Assembly (NCBI GenBank): GCA_000320605.2
Contig: KB445806.1
Location: 862,299-926,298 of the forward strand
DNA from: Gelatoporia subvermispora B
Lineage: Eukaryota > Basidiomycota > Agaricomycetes > Polyporales > Gelatoporiaceae
Direction: 5' to 3'
Length of the DNA: 64,000 bases
Position 1 is the stretch's first letter; each line of letters opens with the position of its first letter. The position numbers and the translations under genes are program-made. Below, one piece after another: positions 37,059 through 46,867 of the stretch. The notes under the pieces are model-generated. The model was not told the DNA's origin. It saw nothing but the letters and a program-made list of their open reading frames with translations, and did not search any database.

Positions 37059-37854
37059 TATGAGAAGTTTTGAACCGAGCTTGTTCGTTGCAACGTAGGG
37101 ATTTTGTCTTGAGCTTTTGTACGCGGTGAGTCCCACCAGTATTTCATCACTGCAGCTTGTTGCTGTACGATACTTGGTATTTCTGAAATCAGGCCGATGC
37201 TAACTTCCATGCTTCCGCCCCCAGTCCTCAATTTAGTTAGCGCACGACTGAGACCGCGCGGGTAGTTGTCCAAAAATACGTGATGCGTAAGATGTCTATT
37301 GAATCCAGTATGCTCGGAGTAGAGCATCTAGATCTTAGAGATCAGAAGCACGGATAAATTGCAGTCCGCAATAACCGGCGTGGAGCAACTTTGGCGGCGT
37401 GATCATAGGAAGGCAACACAGAGGCATGCGAAGAGTTTAGTACCGTGTCCTGAGAATGTAAGCCCTGTCCGATGGATGCTTCTCGTCGTCATCGCGCTTC
37501 TCTTTGATTATCCCCTGGTATGTATGTCATGGTGCGGTGTTTCGCCGCGGTGACGGCTAAACGACACTGTAATCGCTCGCATCTCGTGCTGCGAGAATGC
37601 ACTGTGAGCGTCAAGCGGTAGTGCGATATTTCCAAATGGTCCACGTTGTGGGTCCGTCACCATACCGAAGAAATGTACTACCCACAAAAGAAATTTCGAT
37701 CAGCAATACATGATCCAGGTCCATACATCGTAGCTAATCACACATGATAGATATTGCGCGTAAATCAGGGCTACACAATGAGACTGCCTAGATGTCAGAC
37801 CATTACTTACAGTAGGAACGTAAACGGCAGGCGCACGTACCGTTAATCCGACCA
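37059..37854. other. Intergenic, no gene seen
   Basis: Upstream of ICMT-like copy 2 and downstream of dpb11. No motif-bearing ORF. Confidence 0.5.
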
Positions 37855-40800
37855 TCACGAGGCAGAGATCCTCGCGCTCCTTCTGCGCGCATCCTCACCC
37901 TTCCTGCCTTTGGCAGATGCCGCAGCAGCGGGCTGACTGTCCTCTTCACAACTTTGGCCGTCCAGCAGCCTCAGCAATCGCTTCTGCTCGGTCCGTTGTC
38001 CAGGGTCCTCATAGGTAACGCGCATGCTATTATCCGCATGATCTTCCCCAGCGGCAGCCCGAATGCCAATGTCGTCGTCATCAGCTGTGTACTCAGCTTT
38101 GAAAGCGCTGTCGACGACCGCCTCAGGCATGAGCAAAGGTGCCCGGTCCGCGTCGGTCCCAGAGTGTTGCCGCTTAAACGCCTGCGGAGCGCTTCTCAGC
38201 CAGGTTGGACTGCGTAGTGCACGATGCCATTGCATACCTTGGTCTTAGACGGGACTCGAAGACGTTTGCCTTTCCGTGACTGCTGACGAGCAAGATCATC
38301 TTCCGAGGAAGGCCGTTTGCCCAGTAGAGTGGTGATGCTCTCTTGGAGCATCTTTGCTGCTTGTTTCGTCTTGTCCGCCGGAGACGGTGCCGGTACGTTG
38401 GCGTCCGGCAAAAGCTTCATCGGCGACGGTGATTCTGACGACGGGATACGTCCAGGATCGTCTCTTGATTCTGTCTTCTTTTCTGAAGGCTTCCGGCTAA
38501 ACATAGCATTGCCATTGCGTGGTCGAGACGGAGTACCGTTTGGGAGGTCCAACTCTAGGGTGGTCGCTCTGCTGATGGGTGGCGGGGTAGCATCGGAGAA
38601 CTGCCGCTCCAGACCACCTAACAATGCGCCCGGTCCTCCGAAATGCAAATCCTCCTCGTCAGCAGCATGTCTCTGGGGTGATGCGGGCTTCGACTCTTCA
38701 TCATGACCGCCCGAATCCCCGGCTGCAGGGATGGTCGGCACAGCCGCAGGCGCTATCTCAGAATCCTCACTGTTCGTAATGTCCGCCATCCTGATGTCCT
38801 GTGCGCGCTCCTTCCCTTTGCCCTTGCTGTCCACTGGACACAAAACTTCTCTTGATTCCTCGGGCACTAGCGGTAGCCTACCGGTGCACGCTATCTCAGC
38901 GAGCCATGCCATGTCAACAATCGGGATGCCCCATTCTCGAGCCTTGTCAGCCTTAGGACCGACGCCGGACGGACATAAGAGATGAGTCGATTGGCGAGAG
39001 AATTTAGGTGCGACGTGAAAGCCTATTTGAGCGTTGGTGAACTCTCTCGCGCTTTGCAATTAAAGTGTCTCACCTAATGCTCGAGCAAGCCTGCGAATCC
39101 AGCAGGCCTCTGATTCATCCAGTCCAGAGTATGTGAGAACGATTGCGTCCATGCCTATCATCCACGCATCAGCACTATGTTACCGTTGAGTGACAAAAGC
39201 TTCTTACCAGGTACTGGTGTCTCAATTCTGAGAGGTCTGAATGCGATGTGCTCATCCAGCGCACATATTCTCTCCTGGGTGATACAGCTTTCAAGCCAAC
39301 ATTCCGTTCTGAATCTCTCTCGTATCGCCTCATTTGGCTCTTCACGATATATGTCACTGTCGCTGCATCATCACTCAGCCAGATTGTCTATTTTGGGGCA
39401 AATAAGTATAAACATACCTGGCGAGTCGTATAATGATGAAGTCGACGTTATCAATGTCCTGACTATCACTCGCAAGCATGATACCGCCCGAGTGTCGGAT
39501 AGCTCCATAGACAGCGGGCGAATCCGCTTCGCCCAATGCCTTGAATCTGAGACCAGCAAACAGCTTCGTCTCTAAGATCAGCACCGACGACTCTCCTAGG
39601 GGTACATCCACATGCTCGCTAGGTCCCGACGTACGCTGCCGCGACGAGGAGGCGACAGGTTGTGCATCAGCACCAATATCGTCCACGCTACCAGATCGCC
39701 CCGGCGCGTAAGATAAGAAGGATGACGCGGGCCCAAGGTGTTGCACACGACGTCGGAAGACGGAGCCCTCTGCCGTAGGAGGCGCACCTGCATTGGTGAC
39801 GTCACCAGCCGACGCGGAAAGCTCGTTCCGACGAGCGATAGGCTTCCGAAGCGCAGCAATCGTGCTCGACTCGCCCCTCTGGGGCCCCGGAATAGGCACG
39901 GGAGGGACAACACGTGTGGGCGAGCGCGAAGGTCTGAAGTCCCCTTGTTCATCATTGCGCCGCACAGGCTGCGACTTCGATGGACTGCGCACGAGCTTGC
40001 CCTCAACGAGTTCGAATCCACGCGGTTTGAGCAGGCTCTCCCAGAGTTGTAGTGTGATGGCAGGCACACGCTTCACAGCGGCGATCTCCTCTTCATCTCC
40101 AGGTCCAACTTGGCGACCGAGTGACGGGGTATGTGACTCTGGAATATCAAAGGGCGCGGCATTTTGCGAAGATGGCCCTATGTATCCGCAATGAGCACGG
40201 AAGACAGAATATTGGAATGTAAGCCGACGAACACGTACCTTGGGAACGCGACTTTCGCTCCGGTGGCGGCTTCGAAACTTCGTAGTCTGCTTCCTCGAAT
40301 CTGCCTTTCTCACGGAGCGCAAGCCTTAGTCTCCGGCCAATCGTTACTTCTCGACTTACTCACCACCAAATTCGAGGCAGTCCCAGAACCACTCTTCCCA
40401 GACAACGCGGATATTGGCTTCCCCACGCTGGTTGAACTTCTCTGCGTACTTCATCTTGTCCGTGACGGCGTCGCTGTGGCTTGAACACAGGAGATGGGTG
40501 ACCTTCACCGGGCGCTCGATGTTCTTGACGTACGTCCCACCCTCCTCGGTGCAGAGCCGGTTGATTTCCGTGCGTCGTTCGATGTCTTCAAAACCGGACA
40601 GTACGAGGATCACCCCGGAGAAGATAGGTAAACGGTGCTTGCGCGTCATCTAATCCGCATTGTGAACGTGATTTAGTGAATGAGCACGCCTGGTATCAAA
40701 GCACCTACCAACGCACCTCTTGGACATCTACATCATCCCCCCGCAGCCATATTTCGTAGCTATCCGTCACCCAGGACGGGTGCATTATGGGAATCTTGTT

Positions 40801-41526
40801 TGCCAAAGCGCACTGGGTGAAATTCACTCGCCGCACTCATATCAGGCCCGTACGTACTCACTTTGTATTTAGCACTTCCGGGTACTTCTGCTACTAGGTG
40901 AGTGATGTTGTCTCTCAGGTCACTGTCATATTGAGCTCCAAGTTCAATGGCTTGCTTGAATAGTGTAGTCTACGAAGGAGAGTATATCAATATACCTCAC
41001 ATAACGGTTACATCGGCGAGAAGAACAGGAGGGGATATCAGAGACCATGTGGAAATGTCACTATTGTGTCAGCCTGACGGCAAGACTTCCGTAGCATCGC
41101 CGCTCGCTATCACAGAATGCTATTCGAACGTGAGAGATCGTAGGTCTCCAAGTTACAGTAGCGGCTGATATCAACAATATCCACACAAGCTCTACCCAGC
41201 GATAACCATTTCAAAAGTGTACATCACGTGGTGCGGACTTACTTTGTCGCTAATCCCGGTAGTGCAGAGCGTGATACCGCGGAAAGGCCGAGGACAGGAC
41301 TCAAGAATGCTAGCCTGGGTTTCGCCGAGGACATCTTCATCATCTTGTAGGAAATGGTCAGAGGTGGGTGTCCTAGAGGCGCGAGAGTTTGAGGGGGCTG
41401 GTGCAGCCGGTCGAAGCTTGACATTTGGTATCTAGAACAGCGAGACAGTCCACATTTTACTAGTCAGCGGCACATTTTGGTATGTACCTTATTTGACTTG
41501 TTTCTGCGTCTCATAGGACCTGGCAT
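37855..41526 (-). CDS. dpb11: Dpb11/Cut5/TopBP1-type BRCT scaffold
   Basis: Nuclear scaffold for DNA replication initiation and the DNA damage checkpoint, binding phosphorylated partners through BRCT pairs. The first exon is MPGPMRRRNKSNK. Four BRCT-like blocks are visible: RPFRGITLCTTGISDK (near 41260), FSGVILVLSGFEDIERRTEI with WEEWFWDCLEF (40360-40650), KLFAGLRFKALGEADSPAVY (39430-39560), and IVLTYSGLDESEACWIRRLA with STHLLCPSGVGPKADKAREW (38950-39150). Long disordered linkers rich in Ser-Pro separate and follow them. The C-terminus ends in a basic RRRSARISAS. Intron density is high in the N-terminal third. The layout, two BRCT pairs then a charged tail, fits fungal Dpb11/Cut5. Confidence 0.88.
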
Positions 41527-41844
41527 AATGATAGCACGAGAGTGGGCGAGGAGTGTAGCAGGGTTCCCGTGAGACTTGAATCAGGGGGTCAACTTAGGGT
41601 ATCGCGTGAATCCCAGCAGAAATCGTTAAATGTGCTCTAGTTTTCCATTCTCCAGCTGGAAACCAGAAAGTTAACGGCAAAGCAAGAGGATGCGCGAGAA
41701 CCTCGAACAGACTACCAAACGCGTGAGTCGCGACGAAATGAACCGCACGCGTGCCACTTTCGCGTCGACTTTAGGGCCGGGCAACTCGTGCCGTTTGGGG
41801 ACTTCGTCTTCAGCGTCGTCAAGACCTGCTCATCGTCTCTGAAA
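41527..41844. promoter_or_regulatory. Divergent dpb11-uL30m promoter region
   Basis: 318 bp separate the two head-to-head start codons. No distinct box was recognised. Confidence 0.4.
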
Positions 41845-42246
41845 ATGCTGCCCACATCTCTTTCGTCACGGACATGCGCCCTATTCACTCGCAATAACAC
41901 TTTCAATACTTTCCGCACTGTAGCAACTGCGGCCCCGCCCCAGAACGGCTCCGCCAGCCAGGCCGAACCAAACACCCATTTCCGCATCACCCTCCGCCGC
42001 TCCGCCATCTCTCTAGCTGCCAACATCAAAGGCACTCTGGCATCGCTTGGAATACACAGACGATTTCAAACTGTTTACCACCCACATTCACCGGAGGTAG
42101 CAGGCAAGATCCTGGCGGTCAAGGAATTGGTGGCGGTAGAGAATGTTCCTGCGTCCGCTGTGCGCACCAAGACGGAGCAGAGGCGAGAAAGGAAGGCACC
42201 TAGGGGATATGCAGTAGTGGGGTCTAGATTGCAGCCCGAGATATGA
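41845..42246 (+). CDS. mrpl33: Mitochondrial large-subunit ribosomal protein uL30m
   Basis: Ribosomal protein of the mitochondrial large subunit (L30 family; yeast Mrpl33). The N-terminus MLPTSLSSRTCALFTRNNTF is a presequence rich in Ser, Thr and Arg. The L30 domain follows: THFRITLRRSAISLAANIKG, TLASLGIHRRFQTVYHPHSP and KILAVKELVAVENVP. A single exon. An in-frame Met 19 codons upstream (41788) is possible, but the start at 41845 gives the better targeting sequence. Confidence 0.88.
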   Translation: MLPTSLSSRTCALFTRNNTFNTFRTVATAAPPQNGSASQAEPNTHFRITLRRSAISLAANIKGTLASLGIHRRFQTVYHPHSPEVAGKILAVKELVAVENVPASAVRTKTEQRRERKAPRGYAVVGSRLQPEI

Positions 42247-42457
42247 GCTGAGGAGGGTATGTGATAGGATGTTCGCTGACGCTGTAAGTCTTGATTATTG
42301 TTACGACCAACGGGCGCTTACACTCTAGCAGCATTTTCGTCGTGCTCTGGGTCTATTTGGGCCATGTATTATTGCAATCAATACTTTGGGGCAGACTTTA
42401 TGGATTCCCTACATTGATCATTTGTCCGTTATGATAGTCGTGACATGGCATATGAGA

Positions 42458-43642
42458 CTACAGCCTACGGCACTGCTCGCCGCTTTCATGACGAAGTAGC
42501 TCCAAGTTCGTCGAAGGCGAGAGCGTATCTCTAGGGAAACTGCTCTTTCCTTTCGCACTGACACTTATAGCGATCCTGACGCTATCAATGGGACAAGACC
42601 ATACATACTCGGGCTCCGGACCCTTCAACTGCTTCATTGGAACAATTCTGGGGATATCAAAAGTCCAGATCAATTCCCTGGACGATGGACGAGCAGCTCG
42701 TGAGAGGTAAAGGAGCAGAGCTGTTGATACATTGCTCACGAGGAGGTAGACACCATCATTAATTTTTCTGAATAGACAGGTATTGAACTCCCGAAGTGCG
42801 TGGATGACCTTTTCTCTACACGTGGAACACCCAAATTCTGTCCACTTCAGCGACATCAATGCGGTGTTCGTCAGCAGCTCCGGCAACTCCGTCGACGCGC
42901 ATGGCATCTTGCTGAGCAGTTCGTACGCGAGCTCGCGGTATCTGCCTACTTTTCTATGGAGCCTTGTCTTCCGCACGATTGCATTGCTGCCAGTAAATCC
43001 GCATGTGGTGCACCAAAAACCTAAGTCCCGCGTGAAATCCACCTCCCAGGTGGTCTCGTCGTGCACCACGAAGTCGGCGTATTCGTTGCACGTAGCCACG
43101 TAGTCCAAGAGCTGAAACAACACCGTTGCTGGGATGTCATCAAGCTCTATGGGCGGCGTCCCACGGCTGAGGTCGAGTCGTTTGTAGGAGAGGATCTGCC
43201 TCGCTGAGGTGCGCGCCTCTGCGCCCAGGCGGAATCGGCATGCGATGGCGAAGACACGGAGTGGCTCCCGCTCGAGGAGCTTACATTCCATGAGTGCTTT
43301 AATGCAGAATGCGCGCGCGCCTTCCATGAGGTACTTCGACGCTGCAGTAAGGACGCGGCTGATCTCGTCCGGCGTCTCCATGATCGGGTCGATCGTCGGG
43401 TACATGATACGGAAGAGTCGTTCGAGCGTCCCCGAGTCTTCTGGGAGGCGCACAACGGGGAGGCCGTCGTAGACATCGTCGGCATCGGTGGGCATCGGTG
43501 GGAGAGGGAGGTCGATCAAGCCTTCGAACACCGGGGATGCTTCCCCGAGTATGGCTTTGTGCAAGCGGAAGTTGATGTTGTCTGACGAACGGATAACGAT
43601 ATCGGCATTGGATTTGTTGAACGTAGGAGAATCGGAGGCCAT
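42458..43642 (-). CDS. BTB/POZ domain protein
   Basis: A 394-residue single-exon protein. The N-terminal BTB domain runs from ADIVIRSSDNINFRLHKAIL to PEDSGTLERLFRIMYP, about residues 14-90. The rest (KALMECKLLEREPLRVFAIA, then a Cys-containing region WCTTCGFTGSNAI and FGCSTCREKVIHALREF) is shared with the expanded BTB families of Agaricomycetes. In other fungi and animals BTB proteins often act as Cullin-3 adaptors; no such partner motif (BACK or MATH) was recognised here, so the role is unknown. A decayed related copy lies just upstream at 44453-44779. Confidence 0.85.
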   Translation of the reverse strand: MASDSPTFNKSNADIVIRSSDNINFRLHKAILGEASPVFEGLIDLPLPPMPTDADDVYDGLPVVRLPEDSGTLERLFRIMYPTIDPIMETPDEISRVLTAASKYLMEGARAFCIKALMECKLLEREPLRVFAIACRFRLGAEARTSARQILSYKRLDLSRGTPPIELDDIPATVLFQLLDYVATCNEYADFVVHDETTWEVDFTRDLGFWCTTCGFTGSNAIVRKTRLHRKVGRYRELAYELLSKMPCASTELPELLTNTALMSLKWTEFGCSTCREKVIHALREFNTCLFRKINDGVYLLVSNVSTALLLYLSRAARPSSRELIWTFDIPRIVPMKQLKGPEPEYVWSCPIDSVRIAISVSAKGKSSFPRDTLSPSTNLELLRHESGEQCRRL

Positions 43643-43951
43643 GATCGCAAGTTGGAGAGGACTAGTGTGGCACTTGGATCTCGCTCAGGCTGCTCGACCC
43701 GGAGCTCCGATAGGTAGGCTAATCACTGGCGTTGATCATGGCCCATATACATATTTCGCCAGGCTCATTCCGTCCGTCTACAACAGGCATTCGTATGCCT
43801 CTCGATAAAAGCCTAACTATTTAAAGCAGAGTCCACAGCATATAGATGGCTATTCCGATTGATCGAGCCCGTAATTACACGGAGACATGACGTAGAGTGA
43901 AATGCGCAATGTGCGAGCGTGATCGTATCATACTGTATGAGGTATCAATGA

Positions 43952-44486
43952 TCAATGGCGATACGACGTACCTATAAGATCAAGCAAGGCTCCTACGGTA
44001 GACAAAACCGTCAGAGCACCGTACATATACTCGTTGTTAGATACCCGCTCTCGTAACGTCCTTCCGATTAATGTCGAATATTCTACCATTGAAATGAACG
44101 GACAGGTTTCCGCACGAGGCCCCCCTTTGTCTTTAACTTTGCGTACGTCAAATTTCGGCCATTCAGGATGGGACAGAACCTCCTTCGTCAACATAGGAGA
44201 TAGTTTCGGCGATTAGCGTGGCCCGCTCTGGGTAAGCAATCACATAAGCCCATGAACCACTTTGCCCAACAGCCCTCAACAGCCTCTCCATTATCTGATC
44301 GCGCGCTAGATTTGAGGGACCCACACAGGAAGGTACATTGAACAAACGGTGAAGAACCATTGACAATAACCCTCCTCTCACCTCCCGAATTACCGATTCT
44401 GGCGGCGGCCTGCAGGGGATTGACCTCCGGGATGAGGCAAAGCATCGGACTATCACCAGGTCAAAACTGACGGAGAGTAGATACAA
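43952..44486 (-). pseudogene. Frame-shifted coding fragment, family not named
   Basis: Two minus-strand reading frames abut with coding-like sequence: SYVDEGGSVPS ends one frame at 44163, and the neighbouring frame continues EVLSHPEWPKFDVRKV, RAETCPFISMVEYSTLIGRT and EYMYGALTVLSTVGALLDLI. The change of frame occurs near 44180 without good splice sites. No start, no upstream exon and no full domain are visible. It looks like a decayed piece of a larger gene; the alternative is a real spliced gene with exons I missed. Confidence 0.4.
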
Positions 44487-44779
44487 ATTGCGTCCTTGTG
44501 GTCATGGCTCCACGCGATGGCGAAAATCCGAAGAGACTCTCGCTCTACGAGGTTGTGCTCATAAGCGCTGTAATGCGGAATATTCTCGCATTTTGCATAA
44601 TGTGTTTCCCGCCCATCTTGGAACGAGGTTAGTCTCCCCAGCATTCGATCAGTATTTAGGGTGGAATCATTGGGCAGATAATGGGACAGACCTTGTCGAG
44701 GACTTTTGTAATGTTCTGGCACCTTAACATACGAAAAATTATCACATATTTCGCGGCATAATGATGAACTGCTCCACAT
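44453..44779 (-). pseudogene. BTB-protein relic
   Basis: The frame carries HNLVERESLRIFAIAWSHDH and GLSHYLPNDSTLNTDRMLGR, which match CKLLEREPLRVFAIACRF and DGLPVVRLPEDSGTLERLFR of the intact BTB gene at 42458-43642, in the same order and strand. The spacing is shortened and the rest of the protein is absent. It is a decayed tandem copy of the neighbour or of a close relative. Confidence 0.6.
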
Positions 44780-45202
44780 CGCTTCAATTCTGGGAATGCC
44801 AACGGAAGCATGATTGGTGCAAGCTAATACCAGCGGGATCGACCGGAGGACGTGGTGTCGGGTGGTGCGGTCCTATTGAGGGCGGTCGTGGGCCCGAACC
44901 AGGGGTGACTACCTAATGACCCCCGCAGCCATGAGTCTCAGTGAGACTGGTTTGCCCCCGCACCTTCTCAATGATGCGATACAACTAGTGAACCTGCCAC
45001 TTCAACCAGTGATTGCAACGATCTATCTTGTTCAATCTCATGAGAGCCGTGTGAAATGAGCTGTATATCTTCTGATCTAAGTAGCGATTGGGTCGGTTTG
45101 ATAGAGGCAGAGACGCGGCTCGCTGAGTTCTCATGGTTGGTGTGCCGATACAGCACGAGAGTGAGGCCGAACGCTTCAATGCGAATGATTAATGATCAAG
45201 GC

Positions 45203-45318
45203 ATCGGGAAAATCTTACATCTACTTTGGCGCTGCTTTTCCTGCTTTGGGCTACCAAAGCAGGAAAGCGATGAAATCCCAGTCCCAGGGGACTGGGATTT
45301 TCCCGATTTCATCGCTTT
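45203..45318. repeat. Cluster of four perfect, partly exclusive inverted repeats
   Basis: Within 116 bp there are four perfect inverted repeats: A, 45203-45214 with 45296-45307; B, 45237-45249 with 45254-45266 (13 bp, 4-nt loop); C, 45264-45276 with 45306-45318 (13 bp); D, 45273-45285 with 45288-45300 (13 bp, 2-nt loop). D nests inside C. A's right arm overlaps the right arms of both C and D, so A cannot pair at the same time as full C and D. It ends about 85 bp before the TIR element. Confidence 0.85.
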
Positions 45319-45405
45319 TGGGGCGCTTATCGACCAGAAAAGACGTAAAGGCGGCAAAAGCAAACACGAGATTTTACTGATGCAATGTCGAACATTTGCC
45401 CACTA

Positions 45406-46137
45406 CTGTCGTTCGACCCTCAATGCAAAACGGACCCTCAATGCAAAATCGCGCATAGAACACGCAAATCTTCTTATTTTGCCATAATTCTTGCACCATT
45501 CGATCCGCACTGCCGTTTTGCATAGATCTAGAGTATTTGTATGAAGCGATGTGCAGTGCTTCAGAGTCACTACGAGAGATATGGCCGAAGCGTGTTCGGA
45601 AAGTGGCAAAAATGAACACATATCATCAGATCCAGCCCGATCTCCTGGGCCTATTACCCTGAGGAACTTGTACTAATATCTACTCCATGGGCCCTTTACA
45701 ATGGCGCATACGTTACATTCATAGGACAAAAGTGTCGAGCTATGACGGAGAGTTTTGTCTTGAGCGTGACAAACGCCAGCCACATAGCTCAGGATGGAAG
45801 TCACGCAATCAAGCTCCGACTCACTTGTACTTACCCATGGCGTTGGCGGTTGCTCGGCCAGGCTGCGCGCTGCGCTGCCCGAAGATTGCCGTCGGTCAAT
45901 CCCATGGGCACAGTGTGACACATCGTGACAAAGTTTTGCATTACCCCGTCAAAACCGACTCTTTCGACCGGAATGTTTCCGAGAGGCTCAGTTCCTTGTA
46001 TATTCTCATTGCTACTAGCTAGATCGATAGCGAAGACACCGGGCTACAGACTGGTCAAGATTTTACATCCATACCCTTTCTAGCGGCCGAGATATATGAC
46101 GTTTTAACCAAATTTTGCATTGAGGGTCGAACGACAG
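45406..46137. mobile_element. 732-bp non-autonomous DNA transposon with 25-bp TIRs, TA target site
   Basis: The two ends are perfect 25-bp inverted copies: 45406-45430 and 46113-46137, reading CTGTCGTTCGACCCTC inward. Each is flanked on the outside by TA (45404-45405 and 46138-46139), the target duplication typical of the Tc1/mariner/pogo superfamily. The left end carries a second copy of GACCCTCAATGCAAAA 18 bp further in (45433-45448). No transposase-like ORF lies inside, so it would need a transposase supplied elsewhere. The identity of both TIRs suggests that insertion is not ancient. Confidence 0.82.
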
Positions 46138-46867
46138 TATACCAAGCAGAGAAGAGACTCCCTGCGCCTGAACGCGAGACTGGGCTTGCCGTATTGCTGT
46201 CGACTTCTTGTCGTCCTTTGACCGTAGCGTCTCAGGAACTCTGTCACGTTGTAATGAGAGCCGGGCCGCTTCGGTGAGTTGTATCCGCGTACTGATCTCA
46301 CTTTGGGAGAGGGGTCAGACACATGATTCTAACTACCAAAACCGACCGGAAGATCTCGGGGACTATGTGAAGTGCCCTCATCGAATCTACAATCCGAGAG
46401 TTCGCTGACCACAAGATCAGCTCTTTGTCTCAGATGATAGCCGCCCGAAGATAAGACAATTGCTTCTTATCCCCACTCTCAGTGCGCAATTTAGTATTAT
46501 ATCCGTCCTGTCTTAGAATAGCGGCTAACGCGCCACACCAGTAACTTCAGGTGACACGAGCCCGCTTCGCGTACAACCACGCCCAGGCATGACGGTATGG
46601 TATCGGATTGAATGTCACCGGAAATGTACGGTCTATAGCCACTTAGAGCCACGGAAAGCTTCCTCACATAGACCGCGTTCTCGACTATGACGAAATGACC
46701 AAGCATACATTCGAAAAGTGAGCAGAGCCTTCGTAACCTAATATGACTCCCGCTTTTGTCGTACAGGACTCCCACACGTCTGTCAATAAATGCGCACATG
46801 CGAGAATGAGCAAATAAGAGGGACTCTCTTTGAGTTCCAGTCCTCGGAGAGCCCTTGCGTAGTTTCG

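Larger units (their letters stand above)
43643..46867. other. 3.2-kb accessory patch without an intact gene
   Basis: Lies between the BTB gene and the Prp43-like gene. It contains two gene relics, a cluster of inverted repeats and a TIR-flanked element, each listed separately. The remainder (44790-45200 and 46140-46867) shows nothing recognisable. Confidence 0.6.

Noticed and set aside
40005..40030. GTTCGAATCC resembling a tRNA B box
   Set aside because: It lies inside the dpb11 coding sequence and there is no A box or cloverleaf around it.
45056..45487. 143-residue plus-strand ORF
   Set aside because: It runs straight through the inverted-repeat cluster and into the transposon-like terminal repeat, so it is not an independent gene.
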